From CAZJHX01 sp964545715 (GTDB taxonomy: Bacteria; Myxococcota_A; UBA9042; GCA-2863065): a stretch of DNA of 36,946 nt. The DNA is taken from positions 1 to 36,946 of the forward strand of contig CAZJHX010000105.1 in assembly GCA_964545715.1 (NCBI GenBank), written 5' to 3'. Position numbers and translations under genes: made by a program. Every line of letters starts with the position of its first letter. The first letter of the stretch is position 1. Below, piece by piece: positions 28,759 to 36,722 of this stretch. The notes under the pieces are model-generated. The model searched no databases and was not told the DNA's origin. It worked only from the letters and a program-made list of their open reading frames with translations.

Positions 28759-30626
28759 CCCGTTTGGTCGCGGTCGCTCTGGCCCTCGGCCTCACGGTCC
28801 CGGGCTGCGGCGACGACAAATCGGAGCTGACACCACCCCCACCGGCCACGTTGGAGATCGTGGAGGTCAAAGTCCCCACGCCGGCGCTTCAGGGCAGCCG
28901 GCTGATCCTGGACACGCGTGGCCTGGACTCCGGCGGTGTGCCGCTGCGGCTGACGGTCGGCACCGAGGAGTTTCCCCTGCTGTTCGTGCTGGACGAGGTG
29001 GTCGATGCGGCCAGCGGCGCGCTGCGGGTCTTTGAGTTCTCGCGCATCGCCATCGACTCGCTGGGCGGCGGGGTGCACGGGCTGCGCCTGACGCTCATCC
29101 AGGGCCAGAGCCAGTCTGCGGCTGTCCCCGTCGTGGTCACCATCGCGACCGAGCTCAAGGTGACGCTCAGCGAGGTCAGCCACGGCACCGTGCACCACGA
29201 GGACGAAGTGATCGTGCGTGGCGACGGCTTTCTGGCGCCGTCGGAGGGCACGATCGAGGCCATCGCCACCGGCGACTTCACCCCCGAAGGCGGCACGGCC
29301 TACAGCCTGTCGGCCAAGCTGCCGGTCAAGCTCACCGAGTCGCTGGATCGCGGCCGTGGCACCATGCGCCTCGTCACCGACCTGGGCGGCGCGGGGCCCG
29401 GCACATTCACCGGGACGGTCGAGCTTCGGTCCACCCTGATCAGCGGCGTGCAAAGCACCAGCTCCGATCTGCCGGTGACCTTCGACTTCCAGCGCCCCGC
29501 CTTGTTCGGCTTCACGCCCGACACGGTGGCGCTCGGGCAGATTGTGCAGCTGGACGGCGCTGGTCTGCTGGGCGCGCCGGACCGCTTCGACGAGGCCACA
29601 ATTATCCGCTTTGAGGGTGAGCTCATCGGCGCGGACGGCTCCAGCGTCCCCTTCGGTCCCGCGGAGCTGGTAATCGACGTGCGAACCGGACGGGAGGCGT
29701 CGGTCGCGGTCGACTACACAATAAAGAGCAAGAAGCTGGTCTCCGCTTTTTTTCAGTTGGCAGTGGGACGATTCGTGGGTACGGTCACACCACTCGTCAT
29801 CAAATCAACGGAAGAAGTGCTCGGTGAGCCGGCCCAGATCCAGTTCACCCTGGCAGGAGTAAGACAGATCGCTGTGGTTAGCTTTCTACCAGGGTTCTAC
29901 GAAAGTCTGCATCGGTTCGGGCTGGACCTTGCGCGAGATCAAGTCACCGAGAGGATCTTCACGCGCATGCAGTCGATTTTTGACGACTACGCCGTCGACT
30001 TTGTGAGCGAGCCTCCCACCGACTTCCTGCCCAACGCGGTGGCGTCGATCGAGGTCGGCGGCCCCGATCCCAACGGCTATGGCGTCTTCGGCTATGACAA
30101 CAGCCCGGGAAAAGACGTCGGCAACCTGCGCCTGTTTGACAGTGTGGGCGGCGAGAACGCCGAGATTCAGAAAGACGGCAACCCGGGCTACGGCGGCGTC
30201 TTCATCGAGTCGTTTTTGTGGTGGTCGACCCATCCGAACCTGCCCGGACCGCGTCCTCCCGGTGCCCCTGAGGTCGATCCGCTGTTCGACCAGATGTTCG
30301 ACCCCGTCCGCGGGACCCCAGCCACCCTGGCGGAGGCTGAAGGCAACGGCGAGCCGGTTCGGGTCGAGCAGGTTCAGCGGGCGATCAGCGCCCTGGCCAA
30401 CATCGTTGGCGAGACCACAGCGCACGAATTCGGCCACAGCCTCGGCCTGGCCCAGCCCTATGGCCTGAAAAGCGCCTTTCACAACGCCAACCCCGGCGAC
30501 GGCTGCTTGATGGACGGCGGCGCCTTCAGAACCCTCGGTGAGCGCGCCGGCCAGCCCGGCTTTGCGCCGGCGGTGCTCTGCGGCGACGCGCCCAAATATC
30601 TCCAGGAGATCCTGCCCAAGCTATGA
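28755..30626 (+). CDS. Metzincin-like metalloprotease lipoprotein
   Basis: This 623-residue protein starts at MTRLVAVALALG, with lipobox TVPGC (Cys18). The start overlaps the previous stop and is fixed by the signal peptide. Two IPT/TIG-like beta domains (around residues 135-240 and 250-360) precede a C-terminal protease-like domain. Its zinc motif is ETTAHEFGHSLGLAQPYG (H557, E558, H561), followed by GDGCLMDGGAF, whose Met suits a Met-turn. In metzincins the motif is HExxHxxGxx(H/D). Here position 567 is Gln, so the usual third zinc ligand is missing or supplied elsewhere. GYGVFGYDNSPGKDVGNLRL is a further distinctive element. The stop overlaps the next ATG. Bases ~29650-29960 use more A/T-ending codons than the rest of the gene. 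Confidence 0.8.
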   Translation: MTRLVAVALALGLTVPGCGDDKSELTPPPPATLEIVEVKVPTPALQGSRLILDTRGLDSGGVPLRLTVGTEEFPLLFVLDEVVDAASGALRVFEFSRIAIDSLGGGVHGLRLTLIQGQSQSAAVPVVVTIATELKVTLSEVSHGTVHHEDEVIVRGDGFLAPSEGTIEAIATGDFTPEGGTAYSLSAKLPVKLTESLDRGRGTMRLVTDLGGAGPGTFTGTVELRSTLISGVQSTSSDLPVTFDFQRPALFGFTPDTVALGQIVQLDGAGLLGAPDRFDEATIIRFEGELIGADGSSVPFGPAELVIDVRTGREASVAVDYTIKSKKLVSAFFQLAVGRFVGTVTPLVIKSTEEVLGEPAQIQFTLAGVRQIAVVSFLPGFYESLHRFGLDLARDQVTERIFTRMQSIFDDYAVDFVSEPPTDFLPNAVASIEVGGPDPNGYGVFGYDNSPGKDVGNLRLFDSVGGENAEIQKDGNPGYGGVFIESFLWWSTHPNLPGPRPPGAPEVDPLFDQMFDPVRGTPATLAEAEGNGEPVRVEQVQRAISALANIVGETTAHEFGHSLGLAQPYGLKSAFHNANPGDGCLMDGGAFRTLGERAGQPGFAPAVLCGDAPKYLQEILPKL

Positions 30627-32290
30627 AGATTCAAAAGATCATCGGAGTGCTCGCCCTTTGCGGCGTGCTGGTGACGGGGTGCGGCGACACCGAAGAGCCG
30701 ACTGTGGCGCCTGAGAACGTGCTGCCGACGGGCGGCAAGTTCGACAGCGCGATCTCGTCGCGGCTGGAGGGGCTGAACGACCCAGTCGCCCAGTGGCTGG
30801 CCACGCGCGCCGAGATCGACGAGGACGGCATCTTCTTCGAGGCGTTGGCTTTCGACATCATGTTGCAGATCGCCGAGGTCAACGAGTGCTCGTTTGAGAG
30901 CATCCGCACCTTCGTGATCTCAGACGAGCTCATCAGCGGCGAGACCGCCTTTCCGCGCCTGATCTCGTCGATGTGCTTCGGCGACACCAGCAAGCAGGAC
31001 CGCATCTTCTTCGCGCTGTCCGAGGCCAACGGCATCGACGTGGACGACACCGTCATCGAGATGTACGCCTGGGACCCCAAGGAGTACCGCTACAACTTCT
31101 ACAAGATCGAATACAACGAGGACGACGAGCAGCAGATCGCCATCACGCCGACCGAGTGCATGGACTGCCATCTGGGCCCCGCCGACATGGACCAGGCGGG
31201 CATGCGCCCCGTGCCGATCATGAATGAGATCGCCCGCCCATGGAGCCACTGGAACTCCGATCCGGCGTTTCCGTCGCACAACTTCTCGGTGCCGGAGGAG
31301 ACGAAGCGGGCCGAAAAGTACATGTCGCTGTCCGGCAACGGCTGGGAGGGCACCGGCCCGGAGCTGGAGCAGCTGATGCGATCGGGCATCGACCGCGCAC
31401 AGAACGGACGGATGCGTGACCGTCGTGAGCGTCCGCCGACAGTCGAGACGGGCATGAACCTGCTGCGTCCGCTCTTCTGCACGGAGCGGCTGAACTACGT
31501 CACCGAGGACCACGAGAGCAACGTGGTCGCGTCCGCGGTGGTGGTCGACACCAGCTTCAAGGGCCTGTTCACCAAGGTCGCGACCGACTGGGGCTGGAAC
31601 TGGTACTCCGCCGGGACGCTGCGCCTGCACACGGACGAGCCCGGTGAGGCGCTCGATCAGATCCCCGCGCGCGGCGAGGCGGACGTGGCGCTGGAGACCC
31701 TGCTGGCCGGACGCGGGCTGACCGCCGAGCAGATCCTGCAGGTGCGCACGATGGACTGGAAAAACCCGGTCTTCTCAGAGTTCCGCTGCAACCTGTGGCG
31801 CAACGCCCAGAAGCGCTTTGAGACACAGCCGCCGGTGCTGGACGAGACCCAGCGTCTGTCCAAGGAGCTGCCGAAGCTCTTTGAGGCGATCATGCAGATC
31901 GAGGGCCGCCCGGCCGCCGAGGGTGAGGCTGCACCAGCGCTGGTGTCGCTGCTCCCCACCGGCGCTGACGGCAAGCTGCTGGCGATCGATGACGCCAGCG
32001 AAGAGAACGTAAAAAACCTGTTGGCCGCGATTGAGGCCGGCACGCTGACTGAGGCCCAATGCGGTCCTCTGGGCGAAGGTTTTTGTCTGATGGGGCTCAG
32101 TGACCTGGGTGGTTTCTTGCAAGCCTACATCGACTCTTACGAGCTCCCTGGTGGTCGGGAGCGCCTCCGCACGATTCGGAATTCAAGAGCCTGTCGTGCA
32201 GTGGCTTGTTTTGGCGCGGTGCCGGCTATCTCCGATGTGGCGGGATGCCCGGAAACTCAAGATGGAGAGGATGCATGTCCCAGAAATTAG
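30623..32290 (+). CDS. GGKFD lipoprotein with single CxxCH haem motif
   Basis: This 555-residue protein has lipobox LVTGC (Cys20), then LPTGGKFDS (GGKFD at 37-41), then LNDPVAQWLATRAEID. It has one haem-c motif, ECMDCH (C179, C182, H183). A conserved IMNEIARPWSHW element (199-210) follows, where Met200 could be the distal ligand, and NLLRPLFCTERLNYV comes further on. The same elements recur in the next gene, so the two are paralogs. A periplasm- or surface-exposed mono-haem electron carrier or enzyme is likely, but I recognise no known cytochrome family. The last ~50 residues are Cys-rich and compositionally different. Start ATG overlaps the previous stop (ATGA), and the end overlaps the next gene by 16 bp. 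Confidence 0.78.
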   Translation: MKIQKIIGVLALCGVLVTGCGDTEEPTVAPENVLPTGGKFDSAISSRLEGLNDPVAQWLATRAEIDEDGIFFEALAFDIMLQIAEVNECSFESIRTFVISDELISGETAFPRLISSMCFGDTSKQDRIFFALSEANGIDVDDTVIEMYAWDPKEYRYNFYKIEYNEDDEQQIAITPTECMDCHLGPADMDQAGMRPVPIMNEIARPWSHWNSDPAFPSHNFSVPEETKRAEKYMSLSGNGWEGTGPELEQLMRSGIDRAQNGRMRDRRERPPTVETGMNLLRPLFCTERLNYVTEDHESNVVASAVVVDTSFKGLFTKVATDWGWNWYSAGTLRLHTDEPGEALDQIPARGEADVALETLLAGRGLTAEQILQVRTMDWKNPVFSEFRCNLWRNAQKRFETQPPVLDETQRLSKELPKLFEAIMQIEGRPAAEGEAAPALVSLLPTGADGKLLAIDDASEENVKNLLAAIEAGTLTEAQCGPLGEGFCLMGLSDLGGFLQAYIDSYELPGGRERLRTIRNSRACRAVACFGAVPAISDVAGCPETQDGEDACPRN

Positions 32291-34095
32291 TCCTGACGAT
32301 GACCTGCTTCGGGTTGGTGCTCGGATGCGGTGGCGACGACGCTGTTGTCGATGAAAATGCCAACCCGCTCAGCGGTGGTAAATTCGACAACGCGGCGACG
32401 GCCGTGTGCGACGGTCTTATGACCGATAAGTCGGGCAATAACTTCGAGCGCGGGTTCATCACAAACCTGAGCGACCCCATCGCCAACTTCGCCCTGCGTG
32501 GCGGCGGCGATTGCCCGACCACGTTCACAGAGCTGTTGAACAAGCTGTACGTCAACGACAACGAGGGCGCGTGCCGTCAGGACGCCGAGGGGGAGATCGA
32601 GCGCGGCAAGGGCCACTCGACGATGGTCGTGTCGGAGACGGCGCAGGCGATGGACACCCCGACCGACTACCGGCTGGTGCTGTCGCGTCGCTGCGGCGAT
32701 CGCAAGAAAGAGGACATGGTGTTCTCGCTGTTCGGCGTGGGCGCCGGCGACGAGCGCCTGCCCGACGATGCGGAGATCATCGCGTGGGACAAAGAGGCGG
32801 GCGTGCACAACTACTACACCCTGGAGGGTGGTGAGTGGGCCTTCCACGGCAACTCGCAGGATCTGGCCCGGCAGGAGGGCAGCCACGACGGCCAGACCCG
32901 CTGCGCGCAGTGCCACACCGGCGGCGGCCTGATCATGAAGGAGCTCGACACCCCGTGGGTCCACTGGGAGGGTCACCACGACACCCCGGGCGCGCGCGAG
33001 CTGGTCCAGAACAACCCCGACCTGGGCAGCAAGTCCAGCGGATCGGCGATGGAGGGCCTGACAAAGTCGTCGCTGCGTCGCTGGAACGAGAGCCGCGTGC
33101 AGCTGAACCTGGCGGACCGCGACCTGAACGCGCTGCTGAAGCCTCTGTTCTGCACCACCGAGGTCAACCTGGACAACGCCGCCGACTTTGAGGGCACGGA
33201 CGTCAGCAGCATGCGCATCGACTTCTTCGTCGACCCGATCTGGAAGAGCTTCGGCAGCGTGGGCAACAACCTGTCGGACGCGTACGAGGCTGAGATCGAG
33301 GCGATCGGCCAGGGCGTCTTCGCGGGCGAGGATCAGCTGGTACGGGGCGAGGATCCCGTGATCGACACGATCTTCAAGCTGGTGTTTGTCGAGCGGGCGT
33401 TCGCCGACAAGGACTACGGCGATAAGCTGGTCGCGGCGGGCATAATCGACGCACCGTTCGTCAAAGACGTGCTGGCGATCGACTTCACGCGCCCCATCTG
33501 GAGCGCTCAGCGCTGTGAGATTCTGGCGTTCGCCCCCAAGGTTGACGACATCGAGGGCGATCTCAACGCTGAGACCCTCACGGCGGCGTTCATCGCGTCG
33601 ATCACAAGCGCTGAGGAAGAGGGCCTGGCCACCACCGCCGCGCTCGAGTTCAAGGCGCACCTGGAGAACCGCGACGACACCCAGACTCACCAGGACCGCG
33701 TCAACGCGTACATCGACGCCTGCAACGCCCGCGAGGCGGCGCCCCTGATGACCGACATCATGAAGGCCGTCGCCTTGACCCGCGACCGTGCGCGCCAGCT
33801 GCACGTGTTCGAGTTCGGCGCCACCATGCCGTTCGACGAGACCGGCATCACGTGGGAGACCCACCAGCAGTTCCGCTTCAACCCGCTGACGTGCGAGTTC
33901 GGCGACCAGTCTGAAGAGGTTCCGCCGGCCGAGGAGCCCCCCGTTGAGGAGCCCCCCGTCGAAGAGCCCCCCGTCGAAGAGCCCCCCGAGGAGGGCGGTG
34001 ACACCGGCGATGGCGAGCCCGGCGACGACACCGGCGGCGACGAACCGCCCGAGGGCACGGACCCCGATCCCACCACCGGCGGCAGCGGCGAGTAA
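32275..34095 (+). CDS. GGKFD lipoprotein with CxxCH motif and acidic tail
   Basis: This 606-residue protein starts at MSQKLVLTMTCFGLVLGC (lipobox Cys18), with GGAGAGG just upstream; longer frames run into the previous gene. NPLSGGKFDN (GGKFD at 34-38) and NLSDPIANFAL follow. The haem motif is RCAQCH (C210, C213, H214), followed by LIMKELDTPWVHWEGHHD, matching IM-x-E-x3-PW-x-HW of the preceding protein, and LNALLKPLFCTTEVNLD. The C-terminal ~50 residues are an acidic tail beginning with four EEPPV repeats and ending in Gly/Asp/Thr-rich sequence, suggesting an extended stalk or wall-spanning region. It is probably exported and haem-loaded by the cytochrome c maturation system. Function is unknown. 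Confidence 0.8.
   Translation: MSQKLVLTMTCFGLVLGCGGDDAVVDENANPLSGGKFDNAATAVCDGLMTDKSGNNFERGFITNLSDPIANFALRGGGDCPTTFTELLNKLYVNDNEGACRQDAEGEIERGKGHSTMVVSETAQAMDTPTDYRLVLSRRCGDRKKEDMVFSLFGVGAGDERLPDDAEIIAWDKEAGVHNYYTLEGGEWAFHGNSQDLARQEGSHDGQTRCAQCHTGGGLIMKELDTPWVHWEGHHDTPGARELVQNNPDLGSKSSGSAMEGLTKSSLRRWNESRVQLNLADRDLNALLKPLFCTTEVNLDNAADFEGTDVSSMRIDFFVDPIWKSFGSVGNNLSDAYEAEIEAIGQGVFAGEDQLVRGEDPVIDTIFKLVFVERAFADKDYGDKLVAAGIIDAPFVKDVLAIDFTRPIWSAQRCEILAFAPKVDDIEGDLNAETLTAAFIASITSAEEEGLATTAALEFKAHLENRDDTQTHQDRVNAYIDACNAREAAPLMTDIMKAVALTRDRARQLHVFEFGATMPFDETGITWETHQQFRFNPLTCEFGDQSEEVPPAEEPPVEEPPVEEPPVEEPPEEGGDTGDGEPGDDTGGDEPPEGTDPDPTTGGSGE
33931..33990 (+). repeat. 15-bp tandem repeat encoding EEPPV units
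   Basis: Four units of the form GAGGAGCCCCCCGTT run in frame. They differ at a few third positions, plus a final unit ending GAG. They encode EEPPVEEPPVEEPPVEEPPE in the acidic tail of the CxxCH lipoprotein. Such repeats can change copy number by slippage, altering stalk length. Confidence 0.85.
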
Positions 34096-34104
34096 GGAGC
34101 GATC

Positions 34105-35529
34105 ATGAAGAAAGTACTGACACTAATGCTGTCGGCCGCTCTCGTGTTCGGCTGTGGTAACGACGAGACGACGGACGAGTCCACCGCCGCGGGCCAGCTG
34201 CCCACCGGCGGCAAGTTCGACACGCCCGCCGGCACGGAGCGTCCCGAGGACTTCTGCGCCAAGCGACGCGCGGAGGCGATCGAGGGCGCCAACAAGCACT
34301 TCATCGACGGCTTCATCCGGTGGCCCGTGGCCGACGTCGAGGGCGTCAACACGGTCAACCAGGACGATCGCGGCCAGGAGTACACCGAGTATTTCGTCAT
34401 CGTGCAGCTGCCGCCCGAGACCGAGGATGGCGAGAAGCCGGCGCCGGTCTTTCTGGGCCACAACCAGGAGGATGAAGAGGGCGAGTTCAGCGGCGTCAGC
34501 GACCTGGGCGTGCGTCTGAGCGAGGACCAGGAGTTCTACCTGGAGGACAACGGCGACGAGGTCGTCGGTCAGTGCATGTTCACGTCCTGGCACCAGGACA
34601 CCCCGGGCCCGCTGCCCATCTGCAACGGTGACGACGCCAACTGCCCCTCGTACTGGGGCATGCCGCTCACGACCAAGAACATTCGGATGAAGGTCAGCTT
34701 CAACAGCAACTCCGCGGCGGGCCTGCTGGTGCAGGACTGCGTGGACACGTTCGATCGCGATGAGATCATCCCGCCGACCGACAACCCGGACAGCCCGCTG
34801 TGGGACGACTTCTTCCGCGGCTGCATGCTGGCGCACTACACGTATCAGACAGAGTGGCGCAGCTCGGACACCGCGGTGTGTGCCGCCGCGCTTCGCCTGG
34901 CGGAGTGTGGCTGCTCGCTGCCCGGCGACCTGGCGCCCGGCGTCGGTCTCGTGCCGCCACAGCCCGTTACCGACGAAGAGGGCAACGAGTCGATCACCCT
35001 GCGCGGCTTCAAGCTGGCCGGCTGGGACGATCCGCGCGAGCTGCCCCCGGGCTGCCGGTACGTGGACACGGGTGAGGACATGCAGGCCCTGGTCGCGTGT
35101 GACCTCACCGGCACCGACCTGCTGAGAAACCCGGACGACCCGAAAGAGACCTGCCGCAGCAAGTACGGCATCAATGTCGTCGTACACGTGCCGGTTCCCG
35201 GTCACCTGGTCAGCTGTGCGCCCGAAGAGGGCGGCCTGCACACCCAGACCTGCAACGAGAAGCCGTGGTGGATCGGCTGGGTGCCTCCCGTCGTGGAGGA
35301 GCCGCCGGTCGAGGAGACCGGGGCCGAGACTGAGACGGGCGACGATCCGGCGACCGGCGACGATCCGCCGGACGATTCGGGTGGCGACACCACGGGCGAC
35401 GATCCCGGCACCGGCGAGGACCCGGCGGACGGCTCACACGACGGCGAGGCCGGCGACACCACGGGTGGCGGCGACGACCCGACTCCCGATCCCGGCACCG
35501 GCGACGGTGACGGTGGCTCGGGCGAGTGA
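34105..35529 (+). CDS. GGKFD lipoprotein, Cys-rich family with acidic tail
   Basis: This 474-residue protein has lipobox LVFGC (Cys17) and QLPTGGKFDT (GGKFD at 35-39). AAGGAG lies 7 bases before the ATG, 9 bp after the previous stop. It has no CxxCH. It shares with the next gene RWPVADVEGVNT, DRGQEYTEYFVI, FTSWHQD, RMKVSFNSNSAAGLLV, FRGCMLAHYTYQTEW and SDTAVCAAALRLAECGC. The conserved cysteines may form disulfides or bind a cofactor. The last ~85 residues are an acidic, Gly/Asp/Thr/Pro-rich tail (GDDPATGDDPPDDSGGDTTG and similar). I recognise no known family. Its position between haem-motif genes suggests a partner in the same envelope complex. Confidence 0.78.
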   Translation: MKKVLTLMLSAALVFGCGNDETTDESTAAGQLPTGGKFDTPAGTERPEDFCAKRRAEAIEGANKHFIDGFIRWPVADVEGVNTVNQDDRGQEYTEYFVIVQLPPETEDGEKPAPVFLGHNQEDEEGEFSGVSDLGVRLSEDQEFYLEDNGDEVVGQCMFTSWHQDTPGPLPICNGDDANCPSYWGMPLTTKNIRMKVSFNSNSAAGLLVQDCVDTFDRDEIIPPTDNPDSPLWDDFFRGCMLAHYTYQTEWRSSDTAVCAAALRLAECGCSLPGDLAPGVGLVPPQPVTDEEGNESITLRGFKLAGWDDPRELPPGCRYVDTGEDMQALVACDLTGTDLLRNPDDPKETCRSKYGINVVVHVPVPGHLVSCAPEEGGLHTQTCNEKPWWIGWVPPVVEEPPVEETGAETETGDDPATGDDPPDDSGGDTTGDDPGTGEDPADGSHDGEAGDTTGGGDDPTPDPGTGDGDGGSGE

Positions 35530-36722
35530 TCGCAGCGCTCCGATGGCTGGCTGTCGCGGCGCTTGTCGCGACGGTTGGCTGCGCTGACGACTCGACCGAC
35601 CTGGACGAGCAGAGTCAGACGCAGCTGCCCACGGGCGGCAAATTCGACACGCCCACGGATAGCGCCGAGGAGAACTGCATGCGCCGTCGCGCCGACGCGC
35701 TGCAGAGCAACAAGTCCATGTTTACGCCCACAGCGCTGCGCTGGCCGGTCGCGGACGTGGAGGGCGTCAACACCAACAACCACGACAACCGGGGGCAGGA
35801 GTACACCGAGTACTTCGCCATCGCGCACCTGCCGCCGGCTCGAGAGGGCGAAGAGCGCCCGGCGCCGGTCAAGGTCGGCGCCATCGTCAAGACGCCGGAG
35901 ACGCTGGCGGACGACTTCAACATCGAGACGACGCCGCTGGCGCTGGACCTGACAGACGACCAGATCATCGCGCTGGAGACCAATCCGGACGAGGTCTACG
36001 CGACGTGTGTGTTCACCAGCTGGCATACCGACATCCACGTGCCCGTGACCAACTGCTGGGATCCGGACGAGCGCTGTGACGAGATCATGGGCTTCCCGAT
36101 GACGGCTGAGCACTTCCGGATGAAGCTCAACGTCAACTCCAACGACGCGGCCCAGGGCCTGGTCGAGACGTGCAACGAGAAGGACATCACGGGCGGCGAC
36201 CCCGCCAAGTCGGACGACCCGCGGCACGACCCGTTCATCCGCGGGTGCATGCTCACTCACGACTACAACAAGACGTCGTGGAAGGCGTCGGACACCACGG
36301 TGTGCATCGCGGTGATGCGGCTGCGCGAGTGCGGCTGCAAGCTGGACCAGAACTACGACACGCTGGGCAGCATCCTGCCGCCCGTTCCCGAAGAGGACGC
36401 CGACTACGAGGACGAGGACTTCTTTTTGGAGCTGCGCGGCTTCCCGCTGGGCAGCTGGGAGGCGATCGACAGGCTGCCGGCCGGGTGCCGCTACGCGGAG
36501 CTGGGCGACTTCTCGAACACGGTGGTGCTGTGCGATCTCAACGGCATCGAGGTGCTGAACCACGCGGGCGGCCTGAAGCGGCGGTGCGCGGAGAAGTGGG
36601 CGGACGAGCTGGTGGTCCACGTGCCGCTGCCGACCCATGTGCCGATGGTGTGTGAGCCCCCGGCCGACGGGCAGTACAGCAGCCAATGCCGCGACAACAT
36701 GCCCTGGGTGCTGCAACCATGA
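35526..36722 (+). CDS. GGKFD lipoprotein, paralog of the preceding gene
   Basis: This 398-residue protein starts at GTG overlapping the previous stop (GTGA), with lipobox ATVGC (Cys19) and QLPTGGKFDT (GGKFD at 37-41). It has the family elements RWPVADVEGVNT, NRGQEYTEYFAI, FTSWHTD, RMKLNVNSNDAAQGLVETC, FIRGCMLTHDYNKTSW and SDTTVCIAVMRLRECGCKL. Unlike its paralog it lacks the acidic C-terminal tail and ends soon after CRDNMPWVLQP. All conserved cysteines are retained. It is probably anchored in the envelope with its neighbours; function is unknown. Confidence 0.78.
   Translation: MIAALRWLAVAALVATVGCADDSTDLDEQSQTQLPTGGKFDTPTDSAEENCMRRRADALQSNKSMFTPTALRWPVADVEGVNTNNHDNRGQEYTEYFAIAHLPPAREGEERPAPVKVGAIVKTPETLADDFNIETTPLALDLTDDQIIALETNPDEVYATCVFTSWHTDIHVPVTNCWDPDERCDEIMGFPMTAEHFRMKLNVNSNDAAQGLVETCNEKDITGGDPAKSDDPRHDPFIRGCMLTHDYNKTSWKASDTTVCIAVMRLRECGCKLDQNYDTLGSILPPVPEEDADYEDEDFFLELRGFPLGSWEAIDRLPAGCRYAELGDFSNTVVLCDLNGIEVLNHAGGLKRRCAEKWADELVVHVPLPTHVPMVCEPPADGQYSSQCRDNMPWVLQP

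Noticed and set aside
32287..36716. Long minus-strand open frames opposite the lipoprotein array
   Set aside because: Mirror frames of GC-rich genes. The plus-strand genes have lipoboxes, ribosome-binding sites and paralogs; the antisense frames have none.
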